From the NCBI GenBank assembly GCA_002887195.1, contig PJAB01000073.1, positions 1 to 46,914 of the forward strand: a stretch of 46,914 bases of DNA, written 5' to 3'. Below the pieces are notes generated by a model. It saw only the letters and a list, made by a program, of their open reading frames with translations, had not been told where the DNA came from and made no database searches. Below are positions 36,334-44,368 of the stretch, in pieces; the first letter of the stretch is position 1; every line of letters begins with the position of its first letter. Origin of the DNA: Chrysochromulina parva (lineage: Eukaryota; Haptophyta; Prymnesiales; Chrysochromulinaceae). Made by a program: the position numbers and the translations under genes.

Positions 36334-38199
36334 CTACTCTGCATTGGCCGTCCACCACTGCTCACCAAGGCGGTCCCACTTGCTACCCTTGGGCGGCGCG
36401 AGCGGCTTGGTCCCCTCCTTCTTGCGCCCGCCAAACTTGGACACGATGATCTTGACGAGCTCGGGCACGAGATCATCGTGATCGAGCGGGATGCCCTTCT
36501 TGTACGGCTCCAGAGAGAGGAAGGCGTGCTCACCAATTTTGCCGCCTACGAAGAGGTCGCAGCCAGGCACGGCCTTATCCTTCCCCTCGGCCTCGTTGAA
36601 CTTCTTCGCGGGCGCACCCATGATACCTATGTCGGCCACCTGCACCTGGCCGCACGAGTTCGGACAGCCGGTCCAGTGGATGCGGAGCGGGCGCGGCACC
36701 TCGACGAGCGCCTCTAGTTTGCGAGCGACCGCGTCCGCGTTATTCTTCGTCTCCACCAGCGCAAGTCCGCAGAACTGAGCGCCCGTGCACGAGACGGTGT
36801 GCCCGATGATGTGGCCCGGGTACACCGAGAACCGGCCAGCGTTCAGGGCCGGCTCGGCGAGGAGGGCATCGACACGCTCGACAGGCACGTTGGGCAGGAT
36901 GATGTTCTGCTCGACCGTCAGTCGCAGCTCGCCAGCAGAGTACTCGTCCGCAAGCTTGGCGAGCGTGCGGCACTCGTCGGCTGAGAGGCGTCCGACGGGC
37001 ACGTGCACGCCCACGCGCACGAGCGCCGGGTTGGGCTGCGCGTGCACTCCGAGGAGCTCGCGCCGCTCGAAGAGCGTCTCCGGCTCGGGCTGCGCGCGCT
37101 GAGCCAGCGTCGCCAGCTTCGCGCCATTCTTGGCCATCTCCGCCAGCACAGCCTCTCTGAACTTCTCGACGCCATACTCCTCTACGAGCCACATGAGACG
37201 CGCCTTTTGACGGTCGCCACGCGCGCCCTCGTCGCGGAAGATGCGCAGGATCGCATCGCACAGCTGGACGGAATGTTCGACCTCCGCCGGCAGCCACAGA
37301 TCCATAGGGATAGAGGCAGCCACGCGCTTGATACTCATGTACCCTCCGAGAACGACGTTGAAACCCATCGCACCCGTCTCCTTGTGCGCGACGGGCACGA
37401 GTCCGATGTCGTTGATATGCGTGTGCGCGTAGTCGTCGCGCGAGCCCGAGATGGCAATGTTAAACTTGCGAGGCAGATTTCCCCACTTGGGGTTGCCACG
37501 TGCTCCGGTCGCGCTGTCGATCGTGTACCAATCATTGAGGGCGTCACAGTACGGGCGCGTGTCAACGAGCTCAGCGGGGTCGATGCCCGCGAGGGGCGAG
37601 CCGACCATGTTACGCACGTTGTCGAGTGCCGACTGGAACGAGGTCTGGTTGCGCACGTGCAGCCCGTCGATGATCTTGTCTGCGTCCTCGAGCGCGACGC
37701 CACGCAGCTGAATGTTCTGGCGCGTGGTGATGTCGACGACGCCGATCTCGGGCCCATAGGGTTCGACGCACTCGGCGTAGAATCGCATCTGCTCGGCGGT
37801 GACGATGCCGTTAGGCGTCCGCAGGCGCATCATGAAGCGGCCTGGCGTGCGCTTTCCACGGTGCAGCAGACCTACCCACTTGAGGCGCTGGTCCAGGTCA
37901 TTCTTCTCAACCTCTTCCCACGTGAGCGTGCCCGCGCGGATGGCCTTGGCGAACTCGTAAACATCGGTGAACGCGGAGGTGCCGTCCTTGGCGAGCTTGA
38001 GTTTCTCAATCGGGTTGCCCGTTTTGGCACGCTCGATCGTCTCCTCGGACAGAAAGGAAGTGCCCGTCGGGACTTTGAGCGAGAGGGCGCGCGAACGGCC
38101 GACGGCCGGCGCCGGCGCGAATGCAAAGGCGTGGTCCAGCTGTAGCGCCGACGTGGCGTGCAGCGCCGCGACGGATGCGGCAAGGTGCGTGTAGCGCAT
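36334..38199 (-). CDS. NIR: ferredoxin-nitrite reductase, plastid
   Basis: 621 residues, intronless, from ATG 38199. The enzyme reduces nitrite to ammonium with six electrons from ferredoxin in the plastid stroma. The leader MRYTHLAASVAALHATSA is a signal peptide and is followed by HAFAFAPAPAVGRSRA, with the phenylalanine at the cleavage region that marks import into a complex plastid. The sirohaem and 4Fe-4S ligands are C471-x5-C477 (CTGAQFCG) and C512-x3-C516 (GCPNSCG). RTPGRFMMRLRTPNG and TTRQNIQLRG are the usual sirohaem/nitrite-binding stretches of the assimilatory family. The protein ends soon after the conserved core, with no rubredoxin-like or NAD(P)H-binding extension. It lies downstream of nitrate reductase on the same strand. 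Confidence 0.95.
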   Translation of the reverse strand: MRYTHLAASVAALHATSALQLDHAFAFAPAPAVGRSRALSLKVPTGTSFLSEETIERAKTGNPIEKLKLAKDGTSAFTDVYEFAKAIRAGTLTWEEVEKNDLDQRLKWVGLLHRGKRTPGRFMMRLRTPNGIVTAEQMRFYAECVEPYGPEIGVVDITTRQNIQLRGVALEDADKIIDGLHVRNQTSFQSALDNVRNMVGSPLAGIDPAELVDTRPYCDALNDWYTIDSATGARGNPKWGNLPRKFNIAISGSRDDYAHTHINDIGLVPVAHKETGAMGFNVVLGGYMSIKRVAASIPMDLWLPAEVEHSVQLCDAILRIFRDEGARGDRQKARLMWLVEEYGVEKFREAVLAEMAKNGAKLATLAQRAQPEPETLFERRELLGVHAQPNPALVRVGVHVPVGRLSADECRTLAKLADEYSAGELRLTVEQNIILPNVPVERVDALLAEPALNAGRFSVYPGHIIGHTVSCTGAQFCGLALVETKNNADAVARKLEALVEVPRPLRIHWTGCPNSCGQVQVADIGIMGAPAKKFNEAEGKDKAVPGCDLFVGGKIGEHAFLSLEPYKKGIPLDHDDLVPELVKIIVSKFGGRKKEGTKPLAPPKGSKWDRLGEQWWTANAE

Positions 38200-38915
38200 G
38201 ATGACGTCGGAGTTTCAGGTGGTCCAAAGACGGACGGGGAGGAGCGAAGAGCATGTCTCTCGGCAAAACTGCAAGTTTGCAGGTCTACTTTGGCAGTCAT
38301 CATCTTTTTTCTGCATCCACTTGCCAAATCAAGCAATAGAGGACGGAGCTGTGTCCTGTGGGAGGAGCTATTAAGTTCGCACACTGAATGAACGATGAAG
38401 AGCGAACATAACATCACAGAGATAGGCACAGCACGAGACAACAATCATCCAGACTCGAGAGTCACACACGTGGCCGTCCGCGAACGCGCGAGAGACGCCG
38501 AACTCGCCTCGGCCACATAGCACACACATAGCACAGAGCTAGAACAGTCTTGCAGTCCTTTGTCCTCTCCATGCGTTCTCGCTCGCCTCGGCGAGCGCCT
38601 CTGCCTAGCTCTCTAGACCACACGAGCCCCCCAACTGGCTAGAGACGAGCACAACTAGCATCTCCACTCTAGACTGCCATCTGTGGCGCGCACGCCCCCA
38701 TGCCATCTCCTACGCCCCTGCCCATGCCCCCCGCCTGCCGAGACGTACCTCACGCGCACTCGCCCCTGCTGTGTGCACCGTGTACGGCCGGCGGCCGGCG
38801 CCCACGACGGCGCCCATGAAGAGAGGCGCGCGCCTGATCTCGATCGTGATCGCCCCCACCCACACTTACCCTGCACTGGAAGCAGCAGTGCACTTTCGAT
38901 GCGGCGTGTGGCCGG
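38200..38915 (-). other. NR to NiR intergenic region
   Basis: 716 bp holding the NR 3' end and the NiR promoter. The NiR-proximal half is moderate in GC; the NR-proximal half is CT-rich on the plus strand. A strong donor-like sequence (GTAAGT on the minus strand, about 38869-38874) lies shortly after the NR stop, so an intron in the NR 3' UTR is possible. No gene is seen. Confidence 0.45.
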
Positions 38916-41900
38916 CTAGAAGCAGTGCACGTTCGCGGCGACGTGCCCGGCCTTCTCGAGGTTCGGCTTGCATGCAAAGTTGATCATCGGAGGCGGGCCG
39001 CACATGAAGATCACCGTCTTCTCGGCCGGTTTCGGCAGGTGCGCCTCGACCATCTCCTGGTTAATGAAGCCAATCGAGTACTTCCATGGCTGCTCCTCTG
39101 GCTGCACGTCAAGGGTGTACCACACCTGCATGCGATGCCATTTGTGACCGTCAGCGATCATCAGTGTGCAATCAGAGTGCAATCAGGGTGCACTCATCGG
39201 GCACTCGCGTGCACTCAGATGGCAACAAGAGGCGCCGCTCACCGATACGCGTGGATCCTTTGCGAGCTCATCGAGGAGATCCTTGCAGAGGATGTCTTCC
39301 ACAGTCCGGTTGGCGAAGAGGATCGAGATCTTCAGATTGCGCGCCTTGTTGGCGACAAGCGCGTGGCACGTCTGGAGCACGGGGATGATGCCCGATGACG
39401 AAGCTCATTAGTGGCAATCAAGTACGATCAAGGGCAATCAAGGGAGATCGCACCTGGAGCACGGGTGTGATGCCCGAGCCGCCGGCGATGAAGCCGATCG
39501 TGTCGAAGGGTGTCTTATCCCCCGAGGGTGTGTGCGTGAAGGTCGTGAGCGAGTCGGTGTTGAAGATGCCCTTTGGATGCATGACCTCGGTGTTGAAGAT
39601 GTACCTGTGGTGAGGGGGAGGCCATCCGTGTGAGGGGAGGTCATCCATGTGAGGGGGAGCCAGTCCGTGGCCATCAGCGGCTGATGAGGGAGGCAATCAG
39701 TGGCTGATTAGGCAGGCAATCCGTGAGAGAGGGTCCGTGGCCATCAGCGGCACTCGAGAGCACTCAGCGGCCCTCAGCGGCCCTCAGCAGCAAAACTGGA
39801 CGTACTCGCCGAGCGGCCCCTTGACGTCGATCGTGTCGCCCTCCTTGAGACCCTCGAGGATCTGCGTGAGCTTGCCTCCCTCGGGGAAGCGCGGGTGCAC
39901 GTTGGCAAAGTACACCTTGATGACGAAGTCAACGTACCCCGTGCCGCAGCCCATGGGGGTATACGCGCGCATCACGTTGGCGCCATCGGGCCCCTTGGCT
40001 CGAATGAAGAGGTGCTGCCCCACTGGCAGCCCGAGCTCATGCTCCTTGGAGGGCAGCTGGAAGCGGAAGACGCGCGTGTCGTGCGAGATCGTCTTCTTCC
40101 ACTCCAGCGGCAGCGTCACGTACTTGGCCTTGTCGAGGGTGAGAGGCGGACCGGCGGGTGTGGCAGGCGGCGGAACGGGCAGCGCGCCGGCCGGCTTGGC
40201 GCCAGCGAGCTCGCCAATGTAGTACTCATCGAGCAGCTTCCACGCCTTGCTGGAGTGCAGCGCCTCGAAGTCCTCTGTGCAGTCCTGGCCGGCGGTGATC
40301 AAGATAGAGGCTTCGCCGCCGGGGTGCAGGGGCAGGTACTTGGTCGCGTCGTACACCTGATGAGGGACGCAATCAGACTAGAGCTCAGTGGCCATCCGAG
40401 GCACCCACGAGGCACTCACGAGGCACTCGCACCTTCCCCTTGACGACAATCCACACGTCCTCCTTTGTATTGTGCTTGGCAACTTCCTCGAGGGAGTACG
40501 TCTTGGCGCTGGCCGGTGGCGCCGCCTTGGGCGCCTCCACGACGGCTGCGCCCGCCTTACCAAACACCCTCTCCTCGAACCAGCCGCCGAAGTTGCCTGG
40601 GCCCGCGAGGGTCGGGTGCTGGAATTTTAGGGCGGGCATCTTCGTCCTCGGGTCGATGATGCGGTGTACCTTGACGCGAAAGTAGGAGTTGTTCATCATG
40701 CCCATCACATTCCACGTGAGGGCCTCAGGCTGACGATTCATCGCCGCATCCCAGCCGCGGCACAGGAGCTCGGGCGTCTCGCACTCGTAGATCTTGCTCA
40801 ACGGCACCTCGAGCTTGAAGAAGACCCAGCACCAGTAACGGCCATACCTAATGAGGGAAGGTCATCGGAGGCACTCAGAGACCATTCCATGGTACTCGCG
40901 GCGCCGTGGTTGAGCACACGTACTCGGTAGGCGTCTCCGGGTGTGTGAGCTCAGACAGAGTCCATGACTTGCCGCCGTCGATCGAGACCTCGACGCGGAT
41001 CACCTTGCGCCCGCCGCCGGTGTAGCAGTACCCGCTGATCGGGTACGTCTGATCCGGCTTGCTCAAAGGAACGACTTCGAGGTGGCCCGGGTAAGCGATG
41101 GCCGAGTTGATGTTGAGCTCGTTAATGATGTAATCGGGCTTGTACCACCAGCCCTCGGCGTTGGCGATCTCGGCGGTCACGTGCTCGGGCAGCACGCGGT
41201 TGTCGTTGAAGTGGAAGAAGTTGTCGCTCTCCTCCGTGGTCACCTGATGAGGAATGCAATCAGAGGCTCATACGCTCCCAGGACAATCAGAGGCCATCCG
41301 AGGGTCATCAGACGGTCCGAAAAGGGTCATCAGAGACGCAACCTGACACGTAATCACGCACCGTGATTTCGTTGAGCCATTTGATCATGCGACCGCCGAT
41401 GTACCCGGGGATGATCAGGCGCAGCGGGTAGCCGTGATCAGGTGTGAGCCGCGCGCCGTTCTGCTCCCAGGCCAGGAGCACGTCGCACGCCGGATCCATC
41501 GCCGTGAAGTAGGTGATCGAGGTGCCGTACCGGCCCTTGGGCATCTTCTCTACCCCGACGAAGCACACGTGGTTCGCGCCCTCCTTAGGCGTCTTGATGC
41601 CGCAGGCTTTGAGCACGTCGCACAGACGCACGCCCTTCCACACCGAGGTGCCGACGCCCGAGGCGCCCCAGTTGAAGCCGATAGTCTGCGCGGTGAGGTT
41701 CTCCTCCTTGCGCCGGTTACCCGCGCACACGAGCGTGATCGGCAGCTCGCGTGACGGCAGCTTAAGAAGGTCATCCATGGTGAACGTCGTGGGCTTGCCC
41801 ACGAGGCCCGTGACGCTCAGCCGGTGCTCCTCCCACTTGATGTTCGGCACGGCGCCGTGGTTGCGCACGTAGTGCAGCCTGCACGCGGCGAGAGCCGACG

Positions 41901-42268
41901 GCCGACCACACAACAAGCACGCTCAGATAGAGCGGCGTGCCGATGAAGCGCATGCCCAGGCACGCAGAACGCACGCCCAGGCACGCAGAACGCACGGAAG
42001 TGGCGGGCAAGCTGGAACGCCTTTGCAGGGCAGCAACGAGGCATAAAGCTGGCACTCACGCAGCAGGTGTGATGAAGCCACACTCCATGAGCTTGGGCAG
42101 CGGCGGCTCGACGTTGAAGGGGTGCTTGCCGGTTAGGCGCACGAGATCAGGGTGGCGTGGGATCCAGTTATCGGGCGTGTCTTTGTCCCTCTCGTCAATA
42201 TCCTTGAGATCGATCTCCGTGGAGTGGAGCGGCGATGGGATTGTCATAGATCCGACGCCGGACGACAT
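38916..42268 (-). CDS. NIA: assimilatory nitrate reductase, eight exons
   Basis: Exons (minus strand): 42060-42268, 41362-41878, 40924-41243, 40433-40847, 39806-40356, 39454-39604, 39243-39371, 38916-39125. They sum to 2502 nt in perfect frame, 833 residues, close to the usual 850-900. The enzyme passes electrons from NAD(P)H through FAD, haem and molybdopterin to nitrate in the cytosol. Mo domain: LHYVRNHGAVP and the Mo-ligand C121 in LVCAGNRR, then SDNFFHFNDNRVLP. The cytochrome b5 domain has haem ligands H498 (HPGG) and H521 (ALHSSKA). The FAD domain shows RAYTP at 617-621. The NAD(P)H domain shows GGSGITPVLQ and C806 in FMCGPPPMINFACKPNLE. Each junction was set by GT-AG plus restoration of the conserved protein. 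Six of the seven introns belong to the introner-like family. Confidence 0.93.
39126..39242 (-). repeat. introner-like NR intron 7
   Basis: 117 bp, donor GTGAGC, acceptor ATGCAG. Holds CTGATTGCAC, GAGTGC and GATGATC units related to the other family members; more diverged than introns 4 and 5. Confidence 0.65.
39372..39453 (-). repeat. introner-like NR intron 6 with duplicated exon end
   Basis: 82 bp, donor GTGCGA. Contains three TTGAT-type repeats (TTGATTGCC twice). Its last 23 bases (39372-39394) copy the last 23 bases of the preceding exon (39454-39476) with two differences, so the acceptor CCAG is a copy of the exon end. Confidence 0.85.
39605..39805 (-). repeat. introner-like NR intron 5
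   Basis: 201 bp, donor GTACGT, acceptor CCACAG. The longest family member: many GCTGAGGGCC, CTGATGGCC, CTGATTGCC and GGATGGCCTCC units, and two internal copies of a CC-CTGATGGCCACGGAC phrase. CTCATCAG occurs internally. Confidence 0.75.
40357..40432 (-). repeat. introner-like NR intron 4
   Basis: 76 bp, donor GTGCGA, acceptor CCCTCATCAG. Tandem GAGTGCCTCGT units then GGATGGCCACTGA and CTGATTGCGTCCCTCATCAG, nearly the end seen in CNX2. Confidence 0.8.
40848..40923 (-). repeat. introner-like NR intron 3
   Basis: 76 bp, donor GTACGT, acceptor CCCTCATTAG. Holds CTGAGTGCCTCCGATGACC before the end. Same length as intron 4. Confidence 0.75.
41244..41361 (-). repeat. introner-like NR intron 2
   Basis: 118 bp, donor GTGCGT, acceptor TTCCTCATCAG. 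Holds CTGATGACCC twice, GGATGGCCTCTGATTG and CCTCTGATTGC. Confidence 0.8.
41879..42059 (-). other. NR intron 1, unrelated, with 21-bp tandem repeat
   Basis: 181 bp, donor GTGAGT, acceptor GTGCAG. It lacks the TGATTGCC units. A perfect 21-bp tandem duplication lies at 41954-41974 and 41975-41995. Confidence 0.8.
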
Positions 42269-42533
42269 GCTCAGTGCTGAGATGGGAGCGATCTACGGGA
42301 AGAAGAGCCGCACTTGCAACTTCGTACGCGGGAGACAGCGCGGGAGAGAGTTTCCTTAAACAACCGAGAGACATGGACGCGTTTCCAAACAGGGACAGCA
42401 GCCACCAAGATTTAAAGAGCGTCGTGGGGTGGTGGCGGCGGCGGAGTTGCAGATAATATATTAAACATCCCCGACGGATCCTCTCGTGACCTTTGACGAA
42501 GTCGGCGTCGAAGGCACACACACGCGAGGCGCA
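42269..42533. promoter_or_regulatory. shared divergent promoter region of NR and cytochrome b5
   Basis: 265 bp between the NR start (-) and the cytochrome b5 start (+). An AT-rich island (AGATAATATATTAAA, about 42453-42467) includes AGATAA, a match to the GATA-factor core that controls nitrate genes in fungi. That role here is inference only. Confidence 0.4.
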
Positions 42534-42953
42534 ATGGACGACGATGGCGCTGATCTCTCGGCTTACCCGGTTGATGCGCCGACGGACGTGACCGCTGCAG
42601 TGAGGGATGCACGAGCTTGCCTGAAAGCGTGGCCCACCTACACGCTCGACGACGTAAGCAAGCACAGGACCAAGGACGACTGCTGGATTGTTGTCAACGA
42701 CTGCGTGATAGACATGACATCTCACGTTCGTAACCACCCGGGATGGAGCAACGGCAGCAAGGTGTCGACTTTGCTCGCCATCTTGTCGGCCATGGGACAA
42801 GACTGTACCGATGATTTTGAGACGGTCCATTCTCAGCATGCAAAACGACAGCTTGTGGCCTTCAAGATTGGTGTGCTCGAGCAGCCAAATAAAGGTGTGC
42901 GCAGCATACGATACCGAACGTGGGAGGAGCTCGAGGCCGCAGGAGTGGTGTGA
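42534..42953 (+). CDS. stand-alone cytochrome b5 next to nitrate reductase
   Basis: 139 residues from ATG 42534 (the frame is open upstream only through GTG). Residues about 35-115 are a cytochrome b5 fold: TYTLDDVSKHRTKDDCWIVV, haem ligand His in NHPGW, and the second His in ETVHSQHAK. The second glycine of HPGG is replaced by Trp and a few residues are inserted before GQDCTDDFE, so haem geometry may differ. The phrases TYTLDDVSKHRTKDDCWIVV and GQDCTDDFETVHS closely match those of the NR haem domain (TYSLEEVAKHNTKEDVWIVV, GQDCTEDFEALHS). There is no membrane anchor, so it should be soluble. Divergent from NR, it may be co-regulated and could serve as an electron carrier in nitrate reduction or an unrelated b5 reaction. 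Confidence 0.8.
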   Translation: MDDDGADLSAYPVDAPTDVTAAVRDARACLKAWPTYTLDDVSKHRTKDDCWIVVNDCVIDMTSHVRNHPGWSNGSKVSTLLAILSAMGQDCTDDFETVHSQHAKRQLVAFKIGVLEQPNKGVRSIRYRTWEELEAAGVV

Positions 42954-43021
42954 TCCATTCGACACAAGAAATGCGAGGCACCTGCACCGTCCATTCTGCA
43001 CCTGCACCGTCGCCAACTGAA

Positions 43022-43200
43022 AGGTGAGGCACTGCGACTCGACCTTGTCAACTCGCCTGCAAATGGCTTGATCTCATCGCGGTCAACACGCGCATCACCG
43101 CCCGCGACCCGGCGATGGACTGCATCCACTCGCACAAAGACGAGCTCCTCAGGGCGTGGCTGCGTACTCGAATCATCTCGTCTCCGTGCCTGCAGATGGC
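43022..43200 (+). pseudogene. fragment of a second NRT2 gene
   Basis: The stretch aligns with 45936-46135 of the intact NRT2 on the same strand. Near-identity covers 43081-43150 (CCCGCGACCCGGCGATGGAC against the intact CCGCGACCCGGCGATGAAC). Differences include a one-base loss in GACTCGAC (intact GACTCTGAC) and a gap of about 26 bases just before 43070, so the frame is broken. It is a remnant of a tandem copy, not a functional gene. Confidence 0.85.
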
Positions 43201-43614
43201 GGTTACATGGGCGCAACGACCGGCGCCTAGCCGGCCGACAGCTCCGCGGCGGGATACGTGCGGATCTTTGGTCCTTGAAAATGGGGAAAGATACGGGCCG
43301 CTTAGAGCCTTTCATTGTAGATCAAAACATGAACCAACATTGTCACACAGGGCATTCAAGGACGGGAAAGGTTGCCACCGCGCACCGAGTCACTGTCGGA
43401 CACAGCCACGCTGTAAAACACATGTACATGCGGGTACACGGTAGGCCGGCGCCTGCTCAAATTGTAAGAGTTCAATGGGCCAGAATCGCAGACCGCATGC
43501 ATCGTACGGCAGATTCACTCGGGAGTGGCAGAGGAGCGGCGGAGCGGCCGCGAAACGACTTCGCGAGGTCTACCACATCACGATGTGCGCAGCCCTTTTG
43601 ATGGCTGCAGATGC

Positions 43615-43923
43615 TCAACTCTTCTTCTTCGTCGTCGAACCCCCAGTCGTCGCCGCTCTGGCCCTCTTCTCTTCGGCCTCCCGCTCGCCTTTGGTTGACA
43701 TCCGATCCGCCTCCTCGCGCAGCTTCTTCCGCCACTCCGAGTCCTCCATCTTTTCCGTGAGAAGCGACCCGATCCACATTGCCATAAGCATCCAAGTCGC
43801 TGTCTTTGCCCAAGCGCTGGAGTCCATGTGCGGGAACATCGCGAAGGTGATTGCCACCGGCATCAGCATCGACTTCAATGGTGGCATCCTTGTCGGCATG
43901 AGCGAGCGGATGAACGCTGCCAT
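43615..43923 (-). CDS. small membrane protein with basic tail, hypothetical
   Basis: 102 residues from ATG 43923. Residues 14-32 (PPLKSMLMPVAITFAMFPH) and 40-55 (KTATWMLMAMWIGSLL) are hydrophobic and Met-rich, enough for one or two membrane passes. The rest is a charged helix (EKMEDSEWRKKLREEADR...) ending in KKKS, which resembles an ER-retrieval-like lysine tail but not exactly. No family recognised. Its place between the NRT2 fragment and intact NRT2 suggests a possible link to nitrate transport, but it does not resemble the NAR2 accessory protein. It may be spurious. Confidence 0.45.
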   Translation of the reverse strand: MAAFIRSLMPTRMPPLKSMLMPVAITFAMFPHMDSSAWAKTATWMLMAMWIGSLLTEKMEDSEWRKKLREEADRMSTKGEREAEEKRARAATTGGSTTKKKS

Positions 43924-44368
43924 CCTCGAACGCGGTTGGTCGACGAAGAGGCTCGCGGCACGAAAGGGGGACGCGCCCTCTCGCGCTAGTCTCTCGGCAA
44001 TTCGTCACAACTTTCGGGAAAAGGACACATGTTCACTCAACCTTTCCACGGTGTGTCTGTGTCTCAATAACTCACTCACTCACTCACTCAACTAGGAACC
44101 CTAATCATTAATCGCGTACTTCTTGTTAAACGTGAGAACCACGACGCGAGTGTGATCGTAAAATAAGTTTGATCGCCGATCCTCAGCGTATGTGCGTGCA
44201 GAAATAATATGATGCACTTAAATGAAGTTTCGTTACAAAGTTGCCGCTGATTTCTATCCGCGGTCTTGGAACTCTCCTTTTTTGGTCACTCTTTAGACGC
44301 AAGCGAGAGACAAACACACAGACCGTCCGCTCGTGACTTCGGGCCTTTTGCATCGATCTGCATCCGCC
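43924..44368 (+). other. upstream region of NRT2
   Basis: 445 bp before the NRT2 start. AT content is higher than average, with a short ACTC repeat (44069-44091). It presumably carries the NRT2 promoter. No gene seen. Confidence 0.45.

Noticed and set aside
36055..38145. Plus-strand frames opposite nitrite reductase
   Set aside because: They are antisense to an unmistakable enzyme and show no domain.
39126..41361. CRISPR-like array from the recurring repeats in NR
   Set aside because: The repeats are degenerate and short, confined to introns, and the spacers are coding exons; the genome is eukaryotic.
43068..43601. 177-codon plus-strand open frame around the NRT2 fragment
   Set aside because: Its start is out of frame with the NRT2 protein; the DNA match shows that it is a decayed copy, not a new gene.
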